Source of the DNA: Comamonadaceae bacterium
Lineage (GTDB): Bacteria > Pseudomonadota > Gammaproteobacteria > Burkholderiales > Burkholderiaceae_C
Length of the DNA stretch: 64,000 nt
NCBI GenBank assembly: GCA_947447975.1
Contig: CANFLU010000001.1
Span: forward strand, 124,001-188,000
Direction: 5' to 3'
Shown: piece after piece, positions 54,030 to 64,000 of the stretch
How the letters are laid out: the number at the start of each line of letters is the position of its first letter
Position numbering within the stretch: position 1 is the stretch's first letter
The notes under the pieces: generated by a model
The model's input: only the letters and a program-made list of their open reading frames with translations
Told to the model about the DNA's origin: nothing
Database searches by the model: none
Position numbers and translations under genes: made by a program

Positions 54030-54596
54030 ATGCCCGACGCTATGCAACACACCCACGTTACCGAATACTTACGCAACCATATCCGCACCGTACCTGACTG
54101 GCCGGCGCCCGGCGTTCAATTCCGCGACATCACGCCGCTGCTGCAAGACGCCAAAGTCTTTCGCGTCCTGATAGACGCCTTTGTACACCGCTACATGGAC
54201 AACGCGCACCGGCCCGATGTGGTTGCCGGCCTGGACGCACGCGGTTTCATACTCGGGGCCGTGGTCGCCTATGAACTCAATGTTGGTTTTGTGCCGATCC
54301 GTAAAAAAGGCAAGCTGCCGTTTACCACGGTGGAAGAAACCTATGAACTCGAATACGGCAGCGCCACCGTAGAGTTGCACACCGATGCCGTACACCCCGG
54401 CGACCGGGTACTGCTCATCGACGATTTGATCGCCACCGGTGGCACCATGATGGCGGGTAAAAAACTATTAGAAAAACTCGGCGCTATCGTGATGGAAGGC
54501 GCGGCCATCGTGGACCTGCCAGAACTGGGCGGCTCTGACAAATTGCGCGCCACCGGCATGCCGCTTTTCACGTTGGTAGATTTCGCCGGGCATTAA
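54030..54596 (+). CDS. apt: Adenine phosphoribosyltransferase
   Basis: A 188-residue type I PRTase, salvaging adenine to AMP. It has [19 protein letters not shown], the family loop [30 protein letters not shown] and the PRPP motif [17 protein letters not shown] 54030 and 54042 are both possible starts. Confidence 0.95.
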   Translation: MPDAMQHTHVTEYLRNHIRTVPDWPAPGVQFRDITPLLQDAKVFRVLIDAFVHRYMDNAHRPDVVAGLDARGFILGAVVAYELNVGFVPIRKKGKLPFTTVEETYELEYGSATVELHTDAVHPGDRVLLIDDLIATGGTMMAGKKLLEKLGAIVMEGAAIVDLPELGGSDKLRATGMPLFTLVDFAGH

Positions 54597-54655
54597 GCCA
54601 TTGGCTCACGCATGCAGCGGGGTGATGCCCCACGATCGGGCAATTAGGCTGCGCG

Positions 54656-55057
54656 CTAAGCCCCTCCATCAGGTACTGCCGGCGCGTCCGGTAAATCGTA
54701 GTAATCCCCTTTGGAGCGGGTAAACATTTGCTGCGCAATGTGTAAGCCCGTTGGTCCATCCATCGAACCGGCCCAAATCGAGGTGCTGCTGGAGCCTATA
54801 CGCCGCCAGAACAAATTACTCCCGCAACGGCCACAAAAACCGCGCTCGGCCTGAGGGGAGGATGCGAACCATCGCAAGGTATCGCCTTCGATGTGCAGGG
54901 CTTCGGTGGGGCATGCGGTCGCAGCGACGTAGTGCCCGCTACTTTTGCGGCATTGAATGCAGTGACAGGCAATGATGGGTCGCAGCGGCCCGCTTACCCG
55001 GTAGTGGACAGCGCCGCACATACAGCTGCCATGGCTGCTAGCTTGCACTGCGTCCAT
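54656..55057 (-). CDS. GFA/CENP-V-fold zinc-binding protein
   Basis: A 133-residue GFA-family protein. Zinc cysteines CMCGAV, CHCIQC and CGRCGS are present. The family includes the glutathione-dependent formaldehyde-activating enzyme, but most members are of unknown role. It lies 3 bp upstream of the mnmE 3' end on the same strand. Confidence 0.9.
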   Translation of the reverse strand: MDAVQASSHGSCMCGAVHYRVSGPLRPIIACHCIQCRKSSGHYVAATACPTEALHIEGDTLRWFASSPQAERGFCGRCGSNLFWRRIGSSSTSIWAGSMDGPTGLHIAQQMFTRSKGDYYDLPDAPAVPDGGA

Positions 55058-55060
55058 CGC

Positions 55061-56464
55061 TTACTTTCCAATACAAAAATTTGAAAAAATCACACCCAGC
55101 AAGTCGTCGGAGCTAAAGGCGCCGGTGATTTCGTTGAGTGCGTTTTGCGCAAGTCGCAATTCCTCGGCCAACAAATCCAGGGCCTGCGCCTGGGCGCGTA
55201 AATGGGCGTGGGCGAGGTACAGATGGGCGCTGACCTGGCTGAGCGCTTGCACATGGCGTTGGCGCGCCATCGAAATGCCTTCTGCGCCCGACTGCCAGCC
55301 TGCCAATTCAAGCAGATGCTTGCGCAGCGTGTCCAGGCCTTGCCGGGTTTTGGCCGACAGGTACAAGCCCGGAATTTGCGCATCCGGAGCCTGCGCGTCG
55401 CATTTGTTCCAGACGTCGATGACCGGAACGGTGGCCGCTAATTTGTGGCCCAATGTCGCGGCGATGCGTGCGTCATCGGCCTGGTATTGCGGCTGCTCAG
55501 CGCGTGTCAGGTCATGCAAAAACACGACGGCATCGGCTTGTAGGACTGCGTCCCAGGCGCGCGCAATGCCGATGGCTTCCACCTCGTCAGCGCCCTCGCG
55601 CAGCCCGGCAGTGTCAATCACGTGGACCGGCACGCCTTCAATTTGTATCGTCTCTTGTACCTTGTCGCGGGTCGTCCCGGCAATCGGCGTGACGATGGCT
55701 AACTCGGCACCGGCCAAGGCATTGAGCAAGGAGGATTTGCCCGCATTGGGCTGGCCGGCAATCACTACGCGTATGCCGTCTCGCAATAGCGCGCCTTGGC
55801 GTGCGGCGCCCAGTACTTTGCTCAGCGCCGCATGCAGACCGTCGAGCTGTCCCTGGGCATCGGACTTGCGCAGGAAATCAATTTCTTCTTCCGGAAAATC
55901 AAGTGTCGCTTCCACCAGCAGGCGCAGGCGCACCAGGCCATCGCGCAATTGGTCCACCTCGCGCGAAAAATCCCCGGCTAGCGAGCGCACGGCGCTGCGC
56001 GCCGCGGCCTCAGTGCTGGCATCTATCAGGTCGGCAATCGCTTCGGCCTGTACCAGGTCGATCTTGTCATTGAGGAAGGCGCGTTCGCTAAATTCGCCCG
56101 CTTGCGCCAGGCGCAGCCCCGGCAGGCAGGCGTGGCCGTGTTCGCTGCTGCTGCTTGCCAGCTCCAGGCAGCGCGCCAGCAGCAATTGCAGCACCACCGG
56201 CCCGCCGTGGGCTTGCAACTCCAGCACATCCTCGCCGGTAAAGGAATGCGGCGCTGGGAAATACAGGGCAAGTCCGTGGTCTATGGGCGCACCTTGGGCA
56301 TCCGGGAAGGGCAGGTAGTGCGCATGGCGCGGATCCAGGCCGTGTCCAAACCAGGCCTGGACCAGTGGGCGCAAGTCCTTGCCGCTCAAGCGCACGATGC
56401 CTACCGAGGCGCGCCCGGGTGCGGTGGCGATGGCCAAAATCGGGTCGTGGTGGCGGGCAAGCAT
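55061..56464 (-). CDS. mnmE: tRNA modification GTPase MnmE
   Basis: A 467-residue GTPase working with MnmG on U34 of tRNAs. N-terminal folate-binding domain ([20 protein letters not shown]), helical domain, G1 [20 protein letters not shown]2/G3 [12 protein letters not shown] and [12 protein letters not shown]4 NKCD, and the C-terminal FCIGK cysteine motif. All intact. Confidence 0.96.
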   Translation of the reverse strand: MLARHHDPILAIATAPGRASVGIVRLSGKDLRPLVQAWFGHGLDPRHAHYLPFPDAQGAPIDHGLALYFPAPHSFTGEDVLELQAHGGPVVLQLLLARCLELASSSSEHGHACLPGLRLAQAGEFSERAFLNDKIDLVQAEAIADLIDASTEAAARSAVRSLAGDFSREVDQLRDGLVRLRLLVEATLDFPEEEIDFLRKSDAQGQLDGLHAALSKVLGAARQGALLRDGIRVVIAGQPNAGKSSLLNALAGAELAIVTPIAGTTRDKVQETIQIEGVPVHVIDTAGLREGADEVEAIGIARAWDAVLQADAVVFLHDLTRAEQPQYQADDARIAATLGHKLAATVPVIDVWNKCDAQAPDAQIPGLYLSAKTRQGLDTLRKHLLELAGWQSGAEGISMARQRHVQALSQVSAHLYLAHAHLRAQAQALDLLAEELRLAQNALNEITGAFSSDDLLGVIFSNFCIGK

Positions 56465-56540
56465 GGGTTAGGGCTTTGGGTGAATGCGCCCATTATCCGC
56501 GCGCCAAGCTGGGCCCCCAAAGCGCAGCGTCCCAACGAAT

Positions 56541-56583
56541 AAGGCCGCTTGCGCGGCCTTAGCGGATCCCGCGGCAGCGGGAT
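56541..56583 (-). terminator. Double hairpin between yidC and mnmE
   Basis: On the minus strand, ATCCCGC/GCGGGAT (arms at 56566-56572 and 56577-56583) is followed by AAGGCCGC/GCGGCCTT (56541-56548, 56553-56560). They lie just after the yidC stop. A long T-run is lacking, so partial termination or RNA processing is likely. Confidence 0.6.
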
Positions 56584-56585
56584 GT

Positions 56586-58310
56586 TTATTTGAACGAGGG
56601 CAGATTGAATTGCGGCGGCACGCCCATGCGGGTGTTGATAATCCACTGCTGGGCAATCGACAAGATGTTGTTGGTTATCCAGTAGACCACCAGGCCCGAT
56701 GGAAAGAAGAAGAACATCACGCTAAAAACCAGTGGCATAAACCACATCAGCTTGGCTTGCATCGGGTCGGGCGGTGCCGGGTTCAGCGCGGTTTGCAAGA
56801 GCGTGGTCAGCGTCATGATCACCGGCAGGATGAAATACGGGTCTGGCGCGGACAAGTCATGGATCCAGCCCATCCAGGGCGCGCTGCGCATTTCCACGGT
56901 CGATAGCAGCACCCAGTAGAGCGCAATGAACACCGGGATCTGTACCATGATCGGGAAACAGCCACCCATGGGGTTGACCTTTTCTTCTCGGTAAATACGC
57001 ATCATCTCCTGCTGCATTTGCTGCGGGTTGTCCTTGAGGCGCTCGCGCATTTCCATGATCTTGGGATTGATCGCCTTCATCTTGGCCATGCTGGAATAGG
57101 CCTTGGCGTTGAGCCAATAAAAAGCAATTTTCAGCAGGAGCACCAAGGCCACAATCGACCAGCCCCAGTTTTGGATGACGCTGTGCAAACGGTCGAGCAG
57201 CCAATACAAAGGCTTGGCCAAAATCGTGAGCCATCCATAGTCTTTAAGCAGTTCTAGGCCAGGCGTTAGCGCTTCCAGCATTTTTTCTTCTTGGGGGCCG
57301 ACAAACAAAGTCGCTTCCAGACTGCGGCTGGTGCCAGGTGCAATCGCCTCCAGGGGCGCCACCATCGCTGCGCGGTAGCAGCAGTCGGCCAAGGTGCCGG
57401 GCATGTCCACGCCGTCAAGCGAAATACTGCGGCTCACACCATCGGGCAGTATCCAGGCGCTTGCAAAGTAGTGCTGCACCATGGCGATATAGCCATTGCT
57501 GGCCTGTTTTTCGTATTCGGCTTTTTTCTTTTTGATGTCTGCAAACTCGACTTTCTGGTATTTTTTGGCCTCGGTGTACACCGCAGGGCCGGTGAAGGTG
57601 GAGTAGAAAGACGATTCGCCAGCCGGCTTTTTGCCATCGCGCAGCAGTTGCAAATACAGCTGAGGCGCAATCGGCGCGTCCGAATGGTTGCTTAGCGCAT
57701 GGCTGACCTGCATAGCGTATGAGCCCCGGTGCAGGGTATAGGTTTTGACCACGCTGATACCGCCCACATCGGGCGAGCTGAACGTCAGTTGCAGGCTGTC
57801 CTGCCCGTCTTGGAGCTGCGTCGCGCCGGAAAAAGCCATAGGCGTCTTGTGCGTCGGGAAATTGCCCGGCACTGCGCCCGCTACCACGCCCGACTGAGCC
57901 AAATAAACGCGCTCCATGCTGTCATCGAGCAGCTTGACATGCTTCTCCTTGTCGCCCGACTCACCGTATTTCAGGAATTCCGAGCCCACAAGGGTGCCGC
58001 CTAAGGTGTCAAATTCCAAGGTCAAAACATCGGTCGTGACCCGGATGCGCTCGCCGCGCGAAAGTGCGCCGGACTCCACTGCCGCTGCGGCATTGGCAGT
58101 GGCCGGTGCTGCGGCCATGGGCACAGCACCCGGTACGCTGGCATCAGAGGCGGCTGCTTTGGCAGCGCCAGAAGCGCTGGTGCTGACGGCCGTGGGTGGA
58201 CCGGGGAAAAATGTCGGCGCGTTGCCATTGTGAATTTGCCATTTGTCCCACAGCAGAACCATGGAAAAGCCAAAAATCACCCACAAAACAGTGCGGCGTA
58301 TATCGTTCAT
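56586..58310 (-). CDS. yidC: Membrane protein insertase YidC
   Basis: A 574-residue insertase. N-terminal TM (RRTVLWVIFGFSMVLLW), an Ala-rich linker, the periplasmic domain (SYAMQVSHALSNHSDAPIAP), and the insertase core with WGWSIVALVLLLKIAFYWLN, NPMGGCFPIMVQIPVFIALY and LVVYWITNNILSIAQQWIIN. 4-bp overlap with yidD. Confidence 0.96.
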   Translation of the reverse strand: MNDIRRTVLWVIFGFSMVLLWDKWQIHNGNAPTFFPGPPTAVSTSASGAAKAAASDASVPGAVPMAAAPATANAAAAVESGALSRGERIRVTTDVLTLEFDTLGGTLVGSEFLKYGESGDKEKHVKLLDDSMERVYLAQSGVVAGAVPGNFPTHKTPMAFSGATQLQDGQDSLQLTFSSPDVGGISVVKTYTLHRGSYAMQVSHALSNHSDAPIAPQLYLQLLRDGKKPAGESSFYSTFTGPAVYTEAKKYQKVEFADIKKKKAEYEKQASNGYIAMVQHYFASAWILPDGVSRSISLDGVDMPGTLADCCYRAAMVAPLEAIAPGTSRSLEATLFVGPQEEKMLEALTPGLELLKDYGWLTILAKPLYWLLDRLHSVIQNWGWSIVALVLLLKIAFYWLNAKAYSSMAKMKAINPKIMEMRERLKDNPQQMQQEMMRIYREEKVNPMGGCFPIMVQIPVFIALYWVLLSTVEMRSAPWMGWIHDLSAPDPYFILPVIMTLTTLLQTALNPAPPDPMQAKLMWFMPLVFSVMFFFFPSGLVVYWITNNILSIAQQWIINTRMGVPPQFNLPSFK

Positions 58311-58579
58311 GAGGGTTTCTTTTCAGAAGGAGGTGAAATCAGGTGGCGAAAAAGCCGGGGTTTGTCTTTTGGAACCGGATCCAGCCCGCCATCGCACCAA
58401 GGGTGGCAGCGCGCAAGACGGGCGATTGTCAGGTACGTGCCGACGCCTGCGCCATGGCTTTCTAAAGCCCCTAGCGCATAGCGGGAGCAGGTCGGCTCAA
58501 AACGGCAAGCACTGCCCAGCCAGGGGCTGAGCAGCAGGCGGTAGCCTTTGACCACAGCGATGAGCAGGGTTTGCATCAT
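58307..58579 (-). CDS. yidD: Membrane protein insertion efficiency factor YidD
   Basis: A 90-residue protein with KGYRLLLSPWLGSACRFEPT, CSRYALGALESHG and ARCHPWCDGGLDPVP, the DUF37 pattern. It overlaps rnpA and yidC by 4 bp each. Confidence 0.95.
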   Translation of the reverse strand: MMQTLLIAVVKGYRLLLSPWLGSACRFEPTCSRYALGALESHGAGVGTYLTIARLARCHPWCDGGLDPVPKDKPRLFRHLISPPSEKKPS

Positions 58580-59004
58580 GGCGTGGGCGGGGAAGGTGCG
58601 TGGCCGAGCTGCCCGAACAAGTCCAATAGCTCCTGACGCACCGCGGCGCGCAAAGGAGCCGAGGTGGCACTGGGGAACAGGCGGGGATCGAATGCACTGC
58701 GCAGTCGCACCACGTGGGCGCCGGCGGCCAGTTGCGTTTCAAAAAGCAGGCTCACGTGGTAGATCTGACGCTTGATGGTGTTGCGGGTGACGGCGCGTTT
58801 GGCCCAGCGTTTGGGAACCAGCGCGCCGACGGCGGGGCGCTCGAGTGCGAGGCCTTTGTCAAAAACGGTGCTTCCAGGCGCTGGGCTCTGGGGGGACTGG
58901 GCCACATCGAACTTGCAAAAGTGCAGCACGAAGTGATGGCTGCGGGCTTGCACCGTGCCGGCCATCGCTGCCTGGAATTGGGCGCGGGTGCGCAGTCCCT
59001 GCAC
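58576..59004 (-). CDS. rnpA: Ribonuclease P protein component
   Basis: A 142-residue basic protein. The RNR-type motif is KRWAKRAVTRNTIKRQIY. It is the protein subunit of RNase P, which matures tRNA 5' ends. Start 59004; slightly longer than the E. coli protein. Confidence 0.93.
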   Translation of the reverse strand: MQGLRTRAQFQAAMAGTVQARSHHFVLHFCKFDVAQSPQSPAPGSTVFDKGLALERPAVGALVPKRWAKRAVTRNTIKRQIYHVSLLFETQLAAGAHVVRLRSAFDPRLFPSATSAPLRAAVRQELLDLFGQLGHAPSPPTP

Positions 59005-59034
59005 GTGTCCGACCGGCGCCTTGATGCGTGGCGC

Positions 59035-59169
59035 TTAGACAGCCAGGCGTTTACGGCCCTTGGCGCGGCGTGCGTTGATCACTGCGCGGCCGCCACGGGT
59101 TTTCATGCGGACCAAGAAGCCATGGGTGCGGGCGCGGCGGATTTTCGAGGGCTGGTAAGTGCGTTTCAT
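59035..59169 (-). CDS. rpmH: Ribosomal protein bL34
   Basis: A 44-residue bL34: [18 protein letters not shown] then ATG-less basic tail ending GRKRLAV. The frame is open 30 codons upstream, but ATG 59169 is the family start. First gene of the rpmH-rnpA-yidD-yidC-mnmE run. Confidence 0.97.
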   Translation of the reverse strand: MKRTYQPSKIRRARTHGFLVRMKTRGGRAVINARRAKGRKRLAV

Positions 59170-59438
59170 TTGGATTTCCTGACTAAGCGGACCCGGCACT
59201 TGCGTCTTTGCTCCCAAAAGAACAACTTTTGGGACGGACTCGCCGGCAAAATTCCCCAAGGATTTTCAGGGAAAGCCTAGGATTATCGCAAATTTTCAGG
59301 GCCAAGCCAAGTGGCGGGTGCAAACGGCCCCCTAGGCCCGGGCTCCGAACACGTTTTTAAATACAAATTTCACAAAATTCACGGCCCAAGATGCTCGCTT
59401 GCGGTTAGCATGAGGGCGCTGGGAAGGCGCTCCGCTTT

Positions 59439-59447
59439 TGTGGATAA
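59439..59447 (-). promoter_or_regulatory. DnaA box, reverse
   Basis: TGTGGATAA, the exact complement of TTATCCACA, in the rpmH-dnaA gap. Confidence 0.85.
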
Positions 59448-59488
59448 GTGTTTGATAATGCGCACAACTGCTAGCCTCAACCCCCTTT

Positions 59489-59497
59489 TTATCCACA
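59489..59497 (+). promoter_or_regulatory. DnaA box, forward
   Basis: TTATCCACA, exact consensus, 15 bp before the dnaA ATG; suited to autoregulation of dnaA as well as origin function. Confidence 0.85.
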
Positions 59498-59511
59498 GAT
59501 TGACTGCGTTC

Positions 59512-60921
59512 ATGATTGAAGATTATTTGCCCAATGGCGATGCCGCGCCCACAGGCGATGCGGGTCAGGCCTTGTGGCATTCGTGCATGGAAAAAATGGC
59601 CATGGACATGCCCGAGCAGCAGTTCAATACCTGGCTCAAGCCCTTGACGGCCCAGGTATCCGAAGACTTCAGCAAAGTCCAGGTCATCGTGGCCAACCGG
59701 TTCAAGCTCGACTGGGTGCGCGCCCAGTACCTGGCCCCGATGGCCGCTGTGCTCGAGCGTCTGTGCGGCCAGCCGGTGCAGGTCGAGTTGGTGATCAGCC
59801 AGCGCGAAGCCCCGCCCCGCCAGGAGCTTTCGGCGCGCAGCCCCGCCGTGCGGGCCCAGGGTGCCGAAAGCCAGGCTGGCGTCGCCCCACCCGAGGCGCC
59901 CAAAAACCGCCTCAACACCATGCTCAACTTCGATAACTTGGTCGAGGGCAGCGCCAACCGCATGGCGCGCGCCGCGGCCATGCACGTCGCCACGGCGCCT
60001 GGTCACCTCTACAACCCCTTGTTTATCTATGGTGGCGTGGGTCTGGGCAAGACGCATTTGATGCATGCCGCAGGCAATCGCTTGCTTGCGGACAAGCCGG
60101 CGGCCAAGGTTTTGTACATCCACGCCGAGCAATTTGTGTCCGACGTGGTCAAGGCTTATCAGCGCAAAACTTTTGACGAATTCAAGGACAAATACCATTC
60201 CCTGGACTTGTTGCTCATCGATGATGTGCAGTTTTTTGCCAATAAGGAGCGCACCCAGGAAGAGTTTTTCAATGCTTTTGAGGCTTTGCTGGCCAAAAAA
60301 TCCCACATTGTGATGACCAGCGACACCTATCCCAAGGGCTTGACGGACATCCACGAACGCCTGGTTTCGCGTTTTGATTCCGGCCTGACGGTAGCCATCG
60401 AGCCGCCCGAATTGGAGATGCGGGTGGCGATTTTGATCAACAAAGCGCGCGCAGAGGGCGCTGACATGCCCGAAGAGGTCGCATTTTTCATCGCCAAAAA
60501 TGTGCGCTCCAACGTGCGCGAGCTTGAGGGCGCTTTGCGCAAATGTCTGGCGTATTCGCGCTTTAACCAAAAGGAAATTTCCATCCCGCTAGCGCGCGAA
60601 GCCCTAAGAGACCTGCTTTATATACAGAACCGGCAGATATCTGTGGAAAACATTCAAAAAACCGTGGCCGACTACTACAAAATCAAGGTCGCGGACATGT
60701 ATTCCAAGAAACGCCCCGCCAGTATTGCCCGGCCGCGCCAGATCGCCATGTACCTGGCCAAAGAGCTGACCCAAAAAAGTCTGCCCGAGATCGGCGAGCT
60801 ATTCGGCGGGCGTGATCACACCACGGTGCTGCACGCGGTGCGCAAAATCAGCCAGGAACGCCAGCAGGCGACCGAATTGAACCAACAACTGCATGTTTTG
60901 GAACAAACCCTCAAAGGCTGA
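59512..60921 (+). CDS. dnaA: Chromosomal replication initiator DnaA
   Basis: A 469-residue initiator. Domain [21 protein letters not shown], a linker, the AAA+ core with [17 protein letters not shown] and [20 protein letters not shown], and the DNA-binding domain IV with [15 protein letters not shown]. The frame opens at 59311 but ATG 59512 gives the true N-terminus. It begins the dnaA-dnaN-gyrB operon direction. Confidence 0.97.
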   Translation: MIEDYLPNGDAAPTGDAGQALWHSCMEKMAMDMPEQQFNTWLKPLTAQVSEDFSKVQVIVANRFKLDWVRAQYLAPMAAVLERLCGQPVQVELVISQREAPPRQELSARSPAVRAQGAESQAGVAPPEAPKNRLNTMLNFDNLVEGSANRMARAAAMHVATAPGHLYNPLFIYGGVGLGKTHLMHAAGNRLLADKPAAKVLYIHAEQFVSDVVKAYQRKTFDEFKDKYHSLDLLLIDDVQFFANKERTQEEFFNAFEALLAKKSHIVMTSDTYPKGLTDIHERLVSRFDSGLTVAIEPPELEMRVAILINKARAEGADMPEEVAFFIAKNVRSNVRELEGALRKCLAYSRFNQKEISIPLAREALRDLLYIQNRQISVENIQKTVADYYKIKVADMYSKKRPASIARPRQIAMYLAKELTQKSLPEIGELFGGRDHTTVLHAVRKISQERQQATELNQQLHVLEQTLKG

Positions 60922-61030
60922 GATAAAAGTGCCTTTCTCGACCGAAAACAGGCCAATAAACAGCGAAAATGGCGGGTGCTGCATGTTTGCGCCTGCCAGC
61001 GGCTAAATAGATAGAAATTTGGAGTCCTAC

Positions 61031-62137
61031 ATGATTGTTTTGAAAGCCACGCAAGACCAGGTGTTGTCCGTGTTGCAATCGGTGGCCGGCATCGTCGAGC
61101 GTCGCCACACCTTACCCATTCTTGCCAATGTGCTGGTGCGCAAAACCGGCTCTAGTCTGCAATTCACCACCAGCGACCTGGAAATCCAGATCCGCACCAG
61201 TGCCGAGTTGGGCGGTGATGCGGGTGATTTCAGCACCACCATAGGCGCGCGCAAGCTCATCGATATTCTGCGCACCATGCCCGCTGACCAGACCGTCTCC
61301 CTGGAAGCGAGCCAAAGCAAAATCATCCTCAAAGGCGGCAAAAGTAAGTTCACCTTGCAAACCCTGCCCGCCGAAGACTTCCCGCTGGTGCAAGAGTCGC
61401 CCAGCTTCGGCCCGGTTTTCAGCGTGCCGCAAAAAACCCTCAAAAGCCTGCTCAGCCAAGTCTCATTTGCCATGGCGGTGCACGATATCCGCTACTACCT
61501 CAACGGCATTTTGTTTGTCGCCGAAGGCAAGCAGCTCAGCTTGGTTGCCACCGACGGCCACCGCTTGGCCTTCGCCTCGGCCACGCTGGACGTGGAAGTG
61601 CCCAAGCAGGAAGTCATCTTGCCGCGCAAAACCGTGATCGAGTTGCAGCGCCTGCTGTCGGATGCCGAAGGCGCCATCGACATGCAATTTGCCAGCAACC
61701 AAGCGCGCTTTAGCTTTGAGGGCATGCAGTTTGTGACCAAGCTGGTCGAGGGCAAGTTCCCCGACTACAACCGCGTGATCCCGAAAAACCACAAAAACCG
61801 GATTGTCCTAGGCCGCGCCACCCTGCTGTCTACTTTGCAGCGCACTGCGATTTTGACCAGCGACAAGTTCAAAGGCGTGCGCCTAAACATCGACCCCGGC
61901 ACCCTGCGCATGGCGGCCAATAACGCCGAGCAAGAAGAGGCCGTGGACGAAATCGATATCGACTACGAGGGCGACAGCATCGAAATCGGATTTAACGTCA
62001 CTTACCTGATCGACGCCTTGTCCAATATGGGCCAGGAAATGGTCACCCTCGAGTTCTCGGACGGCAACAGCTCCGCGCTGATGACCATCCCCGACAACGC
62101 GACCTTCAAATACGTGGTGATGCCCATGCGGATTTGA
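61031..62137 (+). CDS. dnaN: DNA polymerase III beta sliding clamp
   Basis: A 368-residue clamp. N-terminal MIVLKATQDQVLSVLQSVAG, RRHTLPILANVLV, and the C-terminal TFKYVVMPMRI hydrophobic-pocket strand. All three repeats are present. ATG 61031 follows TTTGGAGT. Confidence 0.97.
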   Translation: MIVLKATQDQVLSVLQSVAGIVERRHTLPILANVLVRKTGSSLQFTTSDLEIQIRTSAELGGDAGDFSTTIGARKLIDILRTMPADQTVSLEASQSKIILKGGKSKFTLQTLPAEDFPLVQESPSFGPVFSVPQKTLKSLLSQVSFAMAVHDIRYYLNGILFVAEGKQLSLVATDGHRLAFASATLDVEVPKQEVILPRKTVIELQRLLSDAEGAIDMQFASNQARFSFEGMQFVTKLVEGKFPDYNRVIPKNHKNRIVLGRATLLSTLQRTAILTSDKFKGVRLNIDPGTLRMAANNAEQEEAVDEIDIDYEGDSIEIGFNVTYLIDALSNMGQEMVTLEFSDGNSSALMTIPDNATFKYVVMPMRI

Positions 62138-62162
62138 TTTCGCTCTATCCGGTGCCCCCAAG

Positions 62163-62189
62163 CCAAACCCCCGCAGCCCGGGGGTTTGG
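62163..62189 (+). terminator. Hairpin after dnaN
   Basis: CCAAACCCCCG (62163-62173) and CGGGGGTTTGG (62179-62189) pair perfectly across a 5-nt loop, 26 bp after the dnaN stop. The following sequence lacks a T-run, so it may be an attenuator or a processing site before gyrB. Confidence 0.65.
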
Positions 62190-62259
62190 ACATTCAAGAA
62201 CAGCCGATTTTTTGAGTGGCAACGCAAAACCTAGATGTTGGCGATGCCCGAATTGATAA

Positions 62260-64000
<1,741 letters not shown>

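Larger units (their letters stand above)
59170..59511. other. Probable oriC/promoter region between rpmH and dnaA
   Basis: 342 bp without a gene. It holds an AT-rich stretch near 59352-59382 (TTTTTAAATACAAATTTCAC) and two exact DnaA boxes in opposite orientation, TGTGGATAA (59439-59447) and TTATCCACA (59489-59497). Its place between rpmH and dnaA is the usual origin site. Divergent promoters for rpmH and dnaA must also be here. Few boxes are exact, so weaker ones may add. Confidence 0.7.

Noticed and set aside
55617-55630. CACGTG inside mnmE as parS
   Set aside because: Flanking bases do not fit the parS arms.
59332-60570. 412-codon minus-strand frame over dnaA
   Set aside because: Antisense shadow of dnaA.

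Overview
The window is bacterial chromosome DNA of moderately high GC with dense coding. Gene content and order point to a betaproteobacterium of the order Burkholderiales, most like the Comamonadaceae (Rhodoferax/Polaromonas-type). This rests on the rpmH-rnpA-yidD-yidC-mnmE block beside dnaA-dnaN-gyrB, a mnmG-rsmG-LysE-parA-hydrolase-parB block, minCDE, metX-metW, kdsD-kdsC-lptC and surA-lptD-amgK. The genus is an inference from gene order; no species can be named.

The replication origin region is near the right end. dnaA, dnaN and gyrB (cut by the window edge) run right from about 59.5 kb, and rpmH, rnpA, yidD, yidC and mnmE run left. The rpmH-dnaA gap holds two exact DnaA boxes and an AT-rich stretch. 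The partition locus lies about 50 kb away at 5-11 kb, with three parS-like palindromes at 8.06, 8.32 and 9.48 kb, two of them inside rsmG and mnmG.

Layout from the left: a homocysteine methyltransferase fragment and a thioesterase; an AT-rich XRE regulator/four-helix membrane protein pair behind a 34-bp palindrome; a HipBA-type toxin-antitoxin pair; a cobalamin adenosyltransferase and a membrane-anchored methyltransferase; the partition block (5.0-10.9 kb); a class II aldolase, an MFS transporter divergent from an old yellow enzyme, and copper handling (CopA ATPase, CopZ-like chaperone, Spy-like protein) at 11-18 kb; a cysteine-free glutaredoxin-like protein and NnrU; minCDE (19.6-21.6 kb); an Lrp regulator, IF-1, DAHP synthase, an MFS transporter, an acyl-CoA dehydrogenase, an MBL hydrolase and a YbaK deacylase (21.6-28.9 kb); a LytS/LytTR two-component cassette with a small membrane gene between its partners (29.0-31.7 kb); a sparse accessory stretch (31.8-35.2 kb) with an XRE regulator, an orphan hypothetical gene, a hairpin-rich untranslated region and an orphan OmpR-type regulator; envelope and ribosome genes rsmA, surA, lptD, amgK, rsmE (35.2-41.7 kb); hydrolases, metX-metW, a GDT1-type transporter and an ammonium transporter (41.7-49.1 kb); an RRM protein, lptC-kdsC-kdsD, a di-haem peroxidase with a proline-rich tail, apt and a GFA protein (49.3-55.1 kb); then the origin block.

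The most notable regulatory signals are a SAM-II-like riboswitch followed by an intrinsic terminator ahead of metX, a sigma-54 promoter with NtrC-like sites ahead of the ammonium transporter, and the three parS sites. The strongest candidate for something undescribed is the hairpin-rich region at 34.09-34.49 kb, upstream of the orphan response regulator. No tRNA, rRNA, CRISPR array, transposase or integrase was recognised.
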